DNA of 64,000 nt, taken from positions 496,001-560,000 of the forward strand of contig NZ_CP093340.1 in NCBI RefSeq assembly GCF_022637415.1. Direction: 5' to 3'. This document shows positions 1 to 8,663 of this stretch, piece after piece. The notes under the pieces were generated by a model, which was not told where the DNA came from, searched no databases, and saw only the letters and a program-made list of their open reading frames with translations. The stretch is from Luteimonas sp. S4-F44 (GTDB taxonomy: Bacteria; Pseudomonadota; Gammaproteobacteria; Xanthomonadales; Xanthomonadaceae). How positions within the stretch are numbered: position 1 is the stretch's first letter; every line of letters begins with the position of its first letter. A program made the position numbers and the translations under genes.

Positions 1-351
1 CTGGGTGGCCGCCAGCCCGCGCTGGGCCGCAGCGACACGTTGGTCGGACACCGGCTGCACGGCGCTTCGCGCAGTCTGCAGGCAGCGCTCGCGTTGTGAC
101 AACGCCGGCGTAGGGGTGACCGGGCGGGTGACATCGTTCGAGAGTTGCCGCGTCGGTTGCGGCGCGCGCAGCGTGGCTGCCGGTGGTGGGGGCGGGGGCG
201 TGCGCAACTGCTGTGGGGCGGGCGCGGGCGCTGCGGGCCGCGCGACCGCGGCAGGCGGGGGATCGGCCGGGTTGCGCAGCTGTTGCGCCGCGACGGGGAG
301 CGCGAGGCTGGCGCATGCCAGCACGGCGGTCAGCAAGGAAACGGGGCGCAT
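1..351 (-). CDS. Secreted Pro/Ala-rich protein, 3' part missing (window edge)
   Basis: An open frame starts at the ATG at 349-351 and runs without a stop to base 1, giving 117 codons. The first ~22 residues are a clear Sec signal peptide (hydrophobic core LLTAVLACASLALPVAA). The next ~60 residues are Pro/Ala-rich and contain two 'QQLR' repeats, which suggests a flexible or envelope-spanning linker. A more ordered stretch follows (LSQRERCLQTARSAVQPVS and onward) with one Cys. I do not recognise the family. It is divergent from nothing nearby and is separated by about 95 bases from the MATE gene stop. The product is probably periplasmic or secreted. The frame is convincing because both its signal peptide and its absence of stops fit this strand. 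Confidence 0.6.
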   Translation of the reverse strand, partial: MRPVSLLTAVLACASLALPVAAQQLRNPADPPPAAVARPAAPAPAPQQLRTPPPPPPAATLRAPQPTRQLSNDVTRPVTPTPALSQRERCLQTARSAVQPVSDQRVAAAQRGLAATQ

Positions 352-444
352 GGGCGTTTTCCACAAAACGGGGCGGACGTCCTTCCTACAGCGGTCGGGC
401 GTACGCCGGCGTCAATGCGCTTTGCGGACGGGCCGTTCAGGTCC

Positions 445-1920
445 TCAGTCGGCCGTCGTCTGCGGTCGGCAGGGCGGCACGCCGGCGACCGGTGCCGGCG
501 GCGGGGCCGGGACTTCGGCCGGGATCGCGACCTGTTCGTCGGCGAGCATGCGCGCCGCACGCCAGCCACCCCAGCGGTAGTAACCGACTGCAAGCAGCAT
601 CGCCACCAGCGCGCTGGCCGGAAAGCTCCACCAGATCGCATCGGCGCCGAGCGTCGGCTGCAGCCAGGTGGCGAACGGCACCCGCACGCCCCACAGGGTC
701 GCGCCCAGGATCACCAGCGGCGGCAGCACCGCGCCGGTCGAGCGCACCACGCCGAACAGTACGAAGGTCACGCCGAAGAATAGGAACGACCAGATCGCGA
801 TCCGATTGAGATGGCGCGCGGCCTCCAGCGCGGCGCTGCCTTCGGGCAGAAACAGCGCCAGCGCGTGGCGGTCGAGGCCGATCAGCACCGCGATCAGCGC
901 GCCGGTCATCAGGAAATTGATCGCCACGCCGGTCTTGGCAACCCGGCCGACGCGGTCCCAATGGCCGGCGCCGACGTTCTGCGCCGCCATCGTCGAGCAC
1001 GCAGCGCCGATCGCCATCGCCGGCATCTGCACGTAGGTCCATAGCTGCAGTGCGGCGCCGTAGGCGGCGGTGGTCTCGATGCCGTGCGCGTTGACCATCG
1101 CGATCATCGCGATCATCGCCGCTGACAGCATCACCATCTGCAGGCCCATCGGCAGGCCCTTGACGAGCAACGCGCGGACGATTGTCCAATCGGGGCGGTA
1201 CAGCGCGCGCTCGTGGCGGCTGATCCACAGCCGATGGCGGCGATGCCGCAGCCAGGCCAGCATCGCCACCAGTCCCAGCGCGTTGGCGATGAGGTTCGCG
1301 GCTGCCGCGCCGGCCATGCCCATCTCCGGCAACGGGCCCACGCCGAACAGCAGCAGCGGCACCAGCACGATGTCCAATGCGACCACCAGCAGCAGGAACA
1401 GAAACGGAGTGCGCGAGTCGCCGGCGCCGCGCAGGATCGCCGACAGGAACGCCAGCGTGTACAGAAATGGCACCGCCAGGAAGATGATCCGCAGGTACGC
1501 TTCGGCATACGGCAGCGCCGAGGCCGGCGTGCCCATCCATTCGAGCACCGGGCCTGAAAGCGGCAGGCCGGCGAGCGCGACGAGCACCGACACGCTCAGA
1601 AAGAACGTCGCGCTGGTGCCGATCGCGCGCTTGGCTGCGGCCAGATCGTCGCGGCCGATGGCCTGCGCGACGAGGATTGTCGCCGCCATCCCAACGCCGA
1701 ACACCGCGCCCAGCAGGAAGAACAGGATGTTGTTGGCATTGGCGATCGCCGCGATCGCGTCCTCGCCCAGGAACCGGCCGATCCAGATCGCATTGACCGA
1801 GCCGTTGAGCGACTGCAAGGCGTTGCCGCCCAGAATCGGCAGGGCGAAGACCAGCAGCGTGGGCGCAATCGCACCACGGGTCAGGTCGCGGGGGTGGGCG
1901 GGGGGCGGGCGTCTCAGCAT
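445..1920 (-). CDS. MATE family multidrug/metabolite efflux transporter
   Basis: Inner-membrane antiporter of the MATE family (NorM/DinF type), expected to export cationic drugs or metabolites using a Na+ or H+ gradient. The 491-residue product has about 12 hydrophobic segments arranged as two MatE halves. The N-terminal family signature (LTRGAIAPTLLVFALPILGG, near residues 12-31) and the following 'NGSVNAIWIGRFLG' stretch are typical. I chose the ATG at 1920, since the N-terminus then matches the usual family start. An in-frame ATG at 1965 would add 15 residues, and neither has a good ribosome binding site. The last ~30 residues are Pro/Ala-rich. It appears to be a stand-alone gene, and its substrate cannot be read from the sequence. 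Confidence 0.9.
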   Translation of the reverse strand: MLRRPPPAHPRDLTRGAIAPTLLVFALPILGGNALQSLNGSVNAIWIGRFLGEDAIAAIANANNILFFLLGAVFGVGMAATILVAQAIGRDDLAAAKRAIGTSATFFLSVSVLVALAGLPLSGPVLEWMGTPASALPYAEAYLRIIFLAVPFLYTLAFLSAILRGAGDSRTPFLFLLLVVALDIVLVPLLLFGVGPLPEMGMAGAAAANLIANALGLVAMLAWLRHRRHRLWISRHERALYRPDWTIVRALLVKGLPMGLQMVMLSAAMIAMIAMVNAHGIETTAAYGAALQLWTYVQMPAMAIGAACSTMAAQNVGAGHWDRVGRVAKTGVAINFLMTGALIAVLIGLDRHALALFLPEGSAALEAARHLNRIAIWSFLFFGVTFVLFGVVRSTGAVLPPLVILGATLWGVRVPFATWLQPTLGADAIWWSFPASALVAMLLAVGYYRWGGWRAARMLADEQVAIPAEVPAPPPAPVAGVPPCRPQTTAD

Positions 1921-2182
1921 TCGCGCATTCAAACGAGGGAGGGATCGCGAGGCGGTGAGGAACATGCTGCGGACACAGCGTCCATCGGCGCAAAGTCAGC
2001 CTGACCTCTATGGATCATGCCGACGGCCTCCCCGGTTTTGCGGGTAATCGCTGACCAGATTATCCGTATCTGGACTGAATGCGGCCATCGTCACGCCAAG
2101 GACGTCGCTAGGGTATTCCCCAGCATGTGCAAGCCCACCCGCCCCCATAAGATTTCTCCATCCTTGCCCTGGAGTGAGTCGG

Positions 2183-3382
2183 ATGACAAGTGTCGATTCT
2201 GCAGTCAACACTGCCAAGGACCGTCTGGAGCAAGGCATCTTCGATTGGGATGTCACGAAGGGCGACCTCGACGACATCACCGCTGCAGTCGGCGATCTGT
2301 CGCCGCGGGAGCGCAACGAGTTCATCAGCCGGCTCAGCGACGACGACATCAAGAACTGGACGCAGGAAATCGATGGGCTGAACGGCTCGTTGAGCGCAAC
2401 CGAGCGCGCGGACCTGTTCAACACGCTGGCCGAAGGCCTGGACGCCACGCAGATGACGCGTTTCGTCCAGGCATTCGACGGCAGCTCGAGCGGGCGTGTC
2501 GCCCTTGCCGATGCCGTCGCCACTCGCGGGAGCATTGAGGCCAAGACCGGTTTTATCGAAGCGACCCGGAGCAGCATCAACGGCGAGTACAGCGCGACGC
2601 AAGGGACGTGGGGAAATGCCGAGACCGTTGCGATCGGCAAGATTCTCGCCAGCCTGGAGGGCGATCCGGCTGCATTCGAGCAGGCAGTAGAATCGCTCAG
2701 TTCCGACCAGTTGCAGGACGTCATGTCCGTTGCGATGGGACGTCGGTACATCGCTGACTTTTCCGGCATGACGGCGGGAACCACGAGCTATGACCCATCC
2801 ACGCTCACCGGCATCCTGGGTGCGGCGGAAGGGACGGACCTGGCCACGCGCACCGCGATCTTCGAAGCCGCGATGCCCCAGCTCGCGACGATGCAGGGTG
2901 ACAACGTAGGATTACTGGGGGCAGCTTCCTTCGTCGACGACGTGGCCCAGGCAATGGGGCAAGTGATGTCTCGCGAGGAAGCCGCGGCGGCGGGTCTGGT
3001 CAACACGCCCGAAGCGCCTCCCTCGGCGTCGATCGACGACAATATTGCCGAGGCCCAGGCACATGCGTTCCCGCAGGATCTCCCCTGGTTCTACGAGCAG
3101 GTCAAGGGTGGTGCCGAGTGGGACTACAAGCAGCAGGGCGCGCAGTATGAGAACTTCGGCAACTTCCACTATGGCGTGGTGGCGGCCGCGATGGGCATTC
3201 CTGAGAACCTGGCGCTGCGTGCCGCTGGGTACGCCCAGACACAGGCGGGCACGTCGACGGACGAGTGGGGCAATCCCTACGACCTTGGCGGCTCGTATGG
3301 CGACGATCCGGCCGATCAACAGCAGATCAAGGATGGCTACGACTACTACAATGCTGGCCTGCATCGGGTTTGGCCCGACTGA
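2183..3382 (+). CDS. Putative polymorphic toxin type 44 (Ntox44-like) effector
   Basis: 399-residue protein without a signal peptide. Residues ~10-260 form an acidic helical region with regularly spaced motifs (LSPRERNEFISRLSDDDI, LSATERADLFNTLAEGL), which looks like an N-terminal delivery or adaptor module. The last ~105 residues carry WFYEQVKGG...WDYKQ, NFGNFHYG and YGDDPADQQQIKDGYDYY. I recognise these, from memory, as the conserved core of the bacterial toxin 44 family of polymorphic toxins. ATG 2183 is preferred over GTG 2174 because GGAG lies 8 bases upstream of it. A small lipoprotein gene follows 32 bases later and is the obvious immunity candidate. No PAAR, VgrG, Rhs repeats or T4SS C-terminal signal is visible, so the secretion route is unknown. 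The enzymatic activity is not deducible here. Confidence 0.7.
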   Translation: MTSVDSAVNTAKDRLEQGIFDWDVTKGDLDDITAAVGDLSPRERNEFISRLSDDDIKNWTQEIDGLNGSLSATERADLFNTLAEGLDATQMTRFVQAFDGSSSGRVALADAVATRGSIEAKTGFIEATRSSINGEYSATQGTWGNAETVAIGKILASLEGDPAAFEQAVESLSSDQLQDVMSVAMGRRYIADFSGMTAGTTSYDPSTLTGILGAAEGTDLATRTAIFEAAMPQLATMQGDNVGLLGAASFVDDVAQAMGQVMSREEAAAAGLVNTPEAPPSASIDDNIAEAQAHAFPQDLPWFYEQVKGGAEWDYKQQGAQYENFGNFHYGVVAAAMGIPENLALRAAGYAQTQAGTSTDEWGNPYDLGGSYGDDPADQQQIKDGYDYYNAGLHRVWPD

Positions 3383-3414
3383 CCTCAACTGCGCCGCGAT
3401 GACACGCATTGTTT

Positions 3415-3864
3415 ATGGACTTCATACGACCGATGGCGCGCGCGACCTACGCGTTTGCGTTGCTGACTGTCCTGGCAGCTTGCGCGCCGGTATCGGGCGA
3501 CGCTGAAGTGGAGGTGTCCAGATTGCCCTCGCCCGACGGCATGGTGGATGCCGTGCTGACGGAGGGTAATCCCGGTGCGACCGCGTCGTTCGTTTACCGG
3601 GTTCATGTCGTGCCGAGAGGCGAAGCGCCGAGCCAAGCAGCTTACGCCGCGCAACTGTATGGGGCGACCCGCAGCCCCAGTGCCTATGGAGTCGACCTGC
3701 ATTGGCGCGAACCAGACGTGCTGGATATCCGTTACCTGCAGGCGCGATCGATCGACGTCCCTGCCCGCGTAATCGATGTGAGTGGCCGCAAGGTGTCGAT
3801 CGTTCTCCAGGATGGCGTCGAGAATACTGACGCGCGTGCGGGAGGAATGGCGCCGCGAGATTGA
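3415..3864 (+). CDS. Small lipoprotein, candidate immunity protein for the upstream toxin
   Basis: 149-residue product with a lipoprotein signal peptide: a hydrophobic stretch (TYAFALLTVL) followed by the lipobox LAAC and then APVSGD. The mature part (~125 residues) has alternating beta-like segments and no family I can name. The start is ATG 3415; an in-frame ATG at 3433 would give a shorter n-region, and a TTG at 3409 is also possible. It begins 32 bases after the toxin stop and is probably co-transcribed. Lipid anchoring places it in the periplasm, which suggests that the toxin acts there. The immunity role is inferred only from position, size and location. Confidence 0.6.
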   Translation: MDFIRPMARATYAFALLTVLAACAPVSGDAEVEVSRLPSPDGMVDAVLTEGNPGATASFVYRVHVVPRGEAPSQAAYAAQLYGATRSPSAYGVDLHWREPDVLDIRYLQARSIDVPARVIDVSGRKVSIVLQDGVENTDARAGGMAPRD

Positions 3865-4113
3865 GGGTCCAATCGACTTGAGCCGAGAAACGATCTTGGC
3901 TCGTACCAGGGGAGGGCGTCGTTCCACCCGTTCGCCGTGCTGTCCGCGCGCAGTGACTGCGAAGGGCATAGGGCGCCGGATTGCCCGGCGTCGGGCTGCC
4001 TGTCCGCCGGCGCGCACGGCGTTGGTCTCGGCGATTTCATCCGGGCTCGCGCGTCCTTGGGCCATGCTGGACATCGTCGACTGCCCCCGGTTCACTCACC
4101 TCAAGGAGACCCC

Positions 4114-4677
4114 ATGTCCGCTCCCCGGATTGCCGTTCTCGTCGGCAGCCTGCGCAAGGCCTCGATCAACCGCCGTCTGGCCCATGCCCTGGAGCGCCTC
4201 GCGGCCGACCGCGCGATGTTCGTGCACGTGGAGATCGGCGACCTGCCGCTCTACAACCAGGACGACGACGACGCGCCCTCGGCGCAGGTCGTGCGCCTGC
4301 GCGATACGGTGCGCGACGCCGACGCCGTGCTGTTCGTCACGCCCGAGTACAACCGATCGGTGTCCGGCGTGCTGAAAAATGCCATCGACCACGGCTCGCG
4401 GCCCTACGGTCAGAGCGTGTGGGCGGGCAAGCCGGCCGGCGTCCTCGGCGCCTCGATCGGCAGCATCGGCTCAGCGCTCGCCCAGCAGCATCTGCGCAAC
4501 ATCCTCGCCTACCTCGACATGCCGACGCTGGGCCAGCCCGAGGTCTTCCTGCACGCCAAGGACGGCGTCTTCGACGACGACGGCGGCTTCGGCAAGGCCA
4601 GCCGTGACTTCATGCAGGGCTGGCTGGACGCGTACCTGACGTGGATTGCGCGGCACGGTGGAGCGTCGCGCGACTAG
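4114..4677 (+). CDS. NAD(P)H-dependent FMN reductase (flavodoxin-fold)
   Basis: 187-residue cytoplasmic flavoprotein of the NADPH-dependent FMN reductase/chromate-reductase/ArsH-like group, which transfers electrons from NAD(P)H to flavins, quinones or metal oxyanions. The FMN phosphate-binding loop (VGSLRKASINRRLA, residues ~10-23) and the second flavin motif (PEYNRSVSGVLKNAIDHGSR, from residue 77) are intact. ATG 4114 is preceded by AAGGAG at ideal spacing, which decides the start; longer upstream frames are not supported. It stands alone and converges on the kinase gene at 4779. The physiological acceptor is unknown. Confidence 0.92.
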   Translation: MSAPRIAVLVGSLRKASINRRLAHALERLAADRAMFVHVEIGDLPLYNQDDDDAPSAQVVRLRDTVRDADAVLFVTPEYNRSVSGVLKNAIDHGSRPYGQSVWAGKPAGVLGASIGSIGSALAQQHLRNILAYLDMPTLGQPEVFLHAKDGVFDDDGGFGKASRDFMQGWLDAYLTWIARHGGASRD

Positions 4678-4706
4678 GCGACGCGACGCGGGGAGCTTTT
4701 CGGTGT

Positions 4707-4728
4707 CGGGCGGGTATTAAGCCGCCCG
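4707..4728. terminator. Hairpin between convergent genes, possible bidirectional terminator
   Basis: CGGGCGG (4707-4713) pairs with CCGCCCG (4722-4728) around a short AT-richer loop, midway between two convergent stop codons. No U-tract follows on either strand, so terminator function is only suggested by position. Confidence 0.35.
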
Positions 4729-4778
4729 CGTCACGGCATGCCGCAGGCGCGGCCGGCTCGCCGTGCTCAAGGCCGCTC

Positions 4779-5726
4779 TCAGGCGCGCTTGCTTTCCAGC
4801 GAATACCCGAACTGCTGCCGGAACTGCAGTGAGAACTCTTCGTAGTCAAAGCGCTGGTTCTGGGTGCCGGGGTGCTCAACCTTCAGCGCGCCCATCAGGT
4901 TGCCGATGCGGCCGATGGTCAGCCAGTCGTAGCCCTTGTCGATGCCAAACAGCAGGCCGGCGCGGAAGGCATCGCCGCACCCGGTCGGGTCGGTCACGCG
5001 CCGCTCGTGCGCGGGCGGCACGTCGTGGGTCTGGCCTTCGGCATGGATCACCACGCCCTTGGGGCCGCGCGTGCAGATGTAGGCGCGCACCTTGCCGGCG
5101 ATGACCGTCTCGTCCCAGCCGGTGCGCTCCTGTAGCAGGTTGGACTCGTAGTCGTTGACGATCACGTAGTCGGCCAGCTCGATGAACCGGCGCAGCTCGT
5201 CGCCGTTGAACAGCGGCATCGCCTGACCCGGGTCGAACACGAACGGGGTGCCGGCCTCGGAGAACTCGCGCGCATTCTGCAACATGCCTTCGCGACCGTC
5301 GGGGCCGACCAGGCCGATCGTCACGCCGGGCACGTCCTTCACATGGTTTTCGTGACTGCGCATCATCGCGCCGGGATGGAACGCGGTGATCTGATTGTTG
5401 TCGTGGTCGGTGGTGATGAACGCCTGGGGCGTGAACAGTTCGGGGATCTCGCGCACGTGGTCGAGCGTGATGCCCAGCTCGGTGAACCATTCGCGATAGG
5501 GGCCGAAATCCTGCCCGACCGTCCCCATCGGAATCGGGTTGCCGCCAAGCAGCTTGAGGTTGTAGGCGATGTTGCCGGCGCAACCGCCGAATTCTCGGCG
5601 CATCCGCGGGACCAGAAACGAGACGTTCAGGATGTGCACCTTGTCCGGCAGGATGTGGTTCTTGAACTGGTCCGGAAACACCATGATGGTGTCGTAGGCC
5701 AGGGAACCGCAGATCAGTGCAGCCAT
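4779..5726 (-). CDS. PfkB-family carbohydrate/nucleoside kinase (adenosine kinase-like)
   Basis: 315-residue ribokinase/PfkB-fold kinase. It carries the glycine-rich sugar-binding motif GGCAGN (residues 47-52) and the C-terminal PfkB signature DPTGCGDAF (246-254) with the catalytic Asp252 and anion hole. The sequence resembles the group labelled adenosine kinase or sugar kinase in xanthomonads, but the substrate cannot be fixed by eye. ATG 5726 gives the expected MAALICGSLAYDTI start; a TTG at 5735 would add three residues and is less likely. It is monocistronic, transcribed divergently from mreB, and separated from it by a 243-base region that probably holds both promoters. Confidence 0.88.
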   Translation of the reverse strand: MAALICGSLAYDTIMVFPDQFKNHILPDKVHILNVSFLVPRMRREFGGCAGNIAYNLKLLGGNPIPMGTVGQDFGPYREWFTELGITLDHVREIPELFTPQAFITTDHDNNQITAFHPGAMMRSHENHVKDVPGVTIGLVGPDGREGMLQNAREFSEAGTPFVFDPGQAMPLFNGDELRRFIELADYVIVNDYESNLLQERTGWDETVIAGKVRAYICTRGPKGVVIHAEGQTHDVPPAHERRVTDPTGCGDAFRAGLLFGIDKGYDWLTIGRIGNLMGALKVEHPGTQNQRFDYEEFSLQFRQQFGYSLESKRA

Positions 5727-5930
5727 CGCGCGCAACTCGTCAATCGTCGAAGGCCGGTTAGTTTACGTTAACCCGGGGTGCGTCGGGCCCGGTGCGGGCC
5801 GGCCTGGCGGCGGCGCAGGCTGCTCGCACGGCTGACCGAGGCTTGGCGGGACGGGGAGTCGGGCCTTCTGGACGGGAGTCATACGAGGCGTTCGGGACGC
5901 CGCGGGTCACCGGCTTTTTTGCTAGGCTAG

Positions 5931-7010
<1,080 letters not shown>

Positions 7011-7167
7011 CCGCGCGGCGCCATCGGCATTGCCGGCGGTCGAGGGTCCGTGTCCCGTCCTCGCTGCAGGCATGAGGGGCTTGCCCCGGCCGTGCGCCCG
7101 GTCCCAGGCCGCTGGCGTCCCGCTGCCGCGGGACTGACGATCGACTCCCATCAGGACAACACGCCCG

Positions 7168-8181
7168 ATGTCGTCTTCCAGCTCACCGGCTCCCCGATCT
7201 GGCGACGTGTCCGGCACGCTGCGGTTGCTGGCCTACCTGGCGCTGTCCTGCGTGCTGATCGTCATGGACCACCGCGGCAGCTGGCTGTCGGAGGCCAGGC
7301 ACCAGGCGGCAGTCATCGTCCAGCCGTTGTGGTGGTTGGCCGGTCTGCCCTCGCGTCTGGGCACGAGCATGCGCAACGACGCGGCGACGCGCTCGCAACT
7401 GGCCGAGGACAACCGCCGGCTGCGCAACGAGCTGCTGGTGCTCAACGCCCGCCAGGCCCGGCTGCGGGTCGAGGCGACCGAGAACGCCCGCCTGCGCCGG
7501 CTGCTCGGTGCGGTCGGGCAGGGCAATCTGAATGTGCAACTGGCACCGGTCCTCGATGTCGACCAGGATCCGACGCGGCAGCGTCTGCTGCTCGATGCGG
7601 GCACCCGCAACGGCGTGCGCACCGGACAGAGCGTCATCGATGCCGGCGGGCTGCTCGGCCAAGTCATCGCCACGACGTCCACCACCGCAACCGTACTGCT
7701 GGTCACCGATCTCGAGCATGCGGTGCCCGTGGTCGTGGCGCGTAATGGCGTGCGCCTGGTCGCTTACGGCAGCGGGCACGCCGATGCGCTGCTGCTGCGC
7801 AACGTGCCGCTGTCGGCCGATGTCCAGGTCGGCGACGCGATGGTCACCTCGGGGCTGGGCGGCCGCTTCCCGCCGGGGTTCCCGGTGGGCACGATCGCCT
7901 CGCTCGAGCCCGACGACAGCCGGGCGTTTCTGATCGGCCGCCTGACACCCGCCGCGCAGTTCGACCGCGGCCGCGATGTGTTGCTGCTGCGCGACGAGGT
8001 CGTGCCGGTGACCACCGCCGACCTGGATGCGGCCGCGGCCGAGCGCGAGGCCGCGGCGCGCGCCAGGGCAGAGGCTGCCGCCGCTGCCGAGGCCGCAGCA
8101 GGCGGCGCGCAGACTGGCGCGGCCGTCGAGGCCCCGGCCGCGACCGATCCCGCACCGCCTGCCCCGAGGCCCGCACCATGA
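7168..8181 (+). CDS. mreC: Rod shape-determining protein MreC
   Basis: 337-residue bitopic inner-membrane protein of the elongasome. Structure by eye: short cytoplasmic tail, one membrane helix (~residues 17-33), a heptad-rich coiled coil (~70-110, RSQLAEDNRRLRNELLVL), then the two beta-barrel domains with QSVIDAGGLLGQV and the GDAMVTSGLGGRFPPGFPVG motif. A C-terminal tail of ~60 Ala/Glu/Pro-rich residues is longer than in E. coli and probably flexible. ATG 7168 has AGGA upstream. Its stop overlaps the mreD start by four bases (ATGA), so the two are translationally coupled. Confidence 0.96.
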   Translation: MSSSSSPAPRSGDVSGTLRLLAYLALSCVLIVMDHRGSWLSEARHQAAVIVQPLWWLAGLPSRLGTSMRNDAATRSQLAEDNRRLRNELLVLNARQARLRVEATENARLRRLLGAVGQGNLNVQLAPVLDVDQDPTRQRLLLDAGTRNGVRTGQSVIDAGGLLGQVIATTSTTATVLLVTDLEHAVPVVVARNGVRLVAYGSGHADALLLRNVPLSADVQVGDAMVTSGLGGRFPPGFPVGTIASLEPDDSRAFLIGRLTPAAQFDRGRDVLLLRDEVVPVTTADLDAAAAEREAAARARAEAAAAAEAAAGGAQTGAAVEAPAATDPAPPAPRPAP

Positions 8182-8657
8182 TCCGCCGTCGCAAGCGCTG
8201 GTTGCTGCCGGTGAGCCTGCTGGCGGCGATACTGCTTGGCCTGCTGCCGCTGCCGGCCGGGCTGCAGCCGCTGCGCCCGTTCTGGCTGGCGCTGGTGGTC
8301 GCCTACTGGGTGATCGAGGACCCCGACCGCGCGGGCCTGGGCCTGGCGTTCTCCGTCGGCCTGATCTCCGATCTCGCGTTCGGCGGCCTGCTGGGCGAGC
8401 AGGCCCTGCGGCTGGTGGTGATGAGTTTCATCCTGCAGCGCTTCCGCTCGCAGCTGCGCTTTTTCCCGGTCGCCCAGCAGGCGGCGGCGGTCGGCGGGTT
8501 ATTGCTCAACGACCGCATCGTCAGTGCTGCGATCCACGGCGCGCTTGGCTTGCCGCAATTGCCATGGACGTACTGGATCGCGCCGCTGCTGGGTATGCTG
8601 CTGTGGGCGCCGCTGTACCTGGTCATGGACGCCCTGCGCTTCGGGCGCCGGACTTAG
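8178..8657 (+). CDS. mreD: Rod shape-determining protein MreD
   Basis: 159-residue integral membrane protein with five or six hydrophobic segments, the usual size for MreD, which links MreC and PBP2/RodA in the elongation complex. Recognisable features are the Arg-rich start (MIRRRKRW), the PLRPFWLALVVAYWVIE stretch and the LGLAFSVGLISDLAFGGLLG membrane segment. The start codon overlaps the mreC stop, and mrdA begins only six bases after its stop. Assignment rests on both sequence and position. Confidence 0.94.
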   Translation: MIRRRKRWLLPVSLLAAILLGLLPLPAGLQPLRPFWLALVVAYWVIEDPDRAGLGLAFSVGLISDLAFGGLLGEQALRLVVMSFILQRFRSQLRFFPVAQQAAAVGGLLLNDRIVSAAIHGALGLPQLPWTYWIAPLLGMLLWAPLYLVMDALRFGRRT

Positions 8658-8663
8658 CCGCAC

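Noticed and set aside
3385..4095. A 236-codon minus-strand frame over the lipoprotein gene and following gap
   Set aside because: Most of it is antisense to the lipoprotein, and the rest has no motif or start signal.
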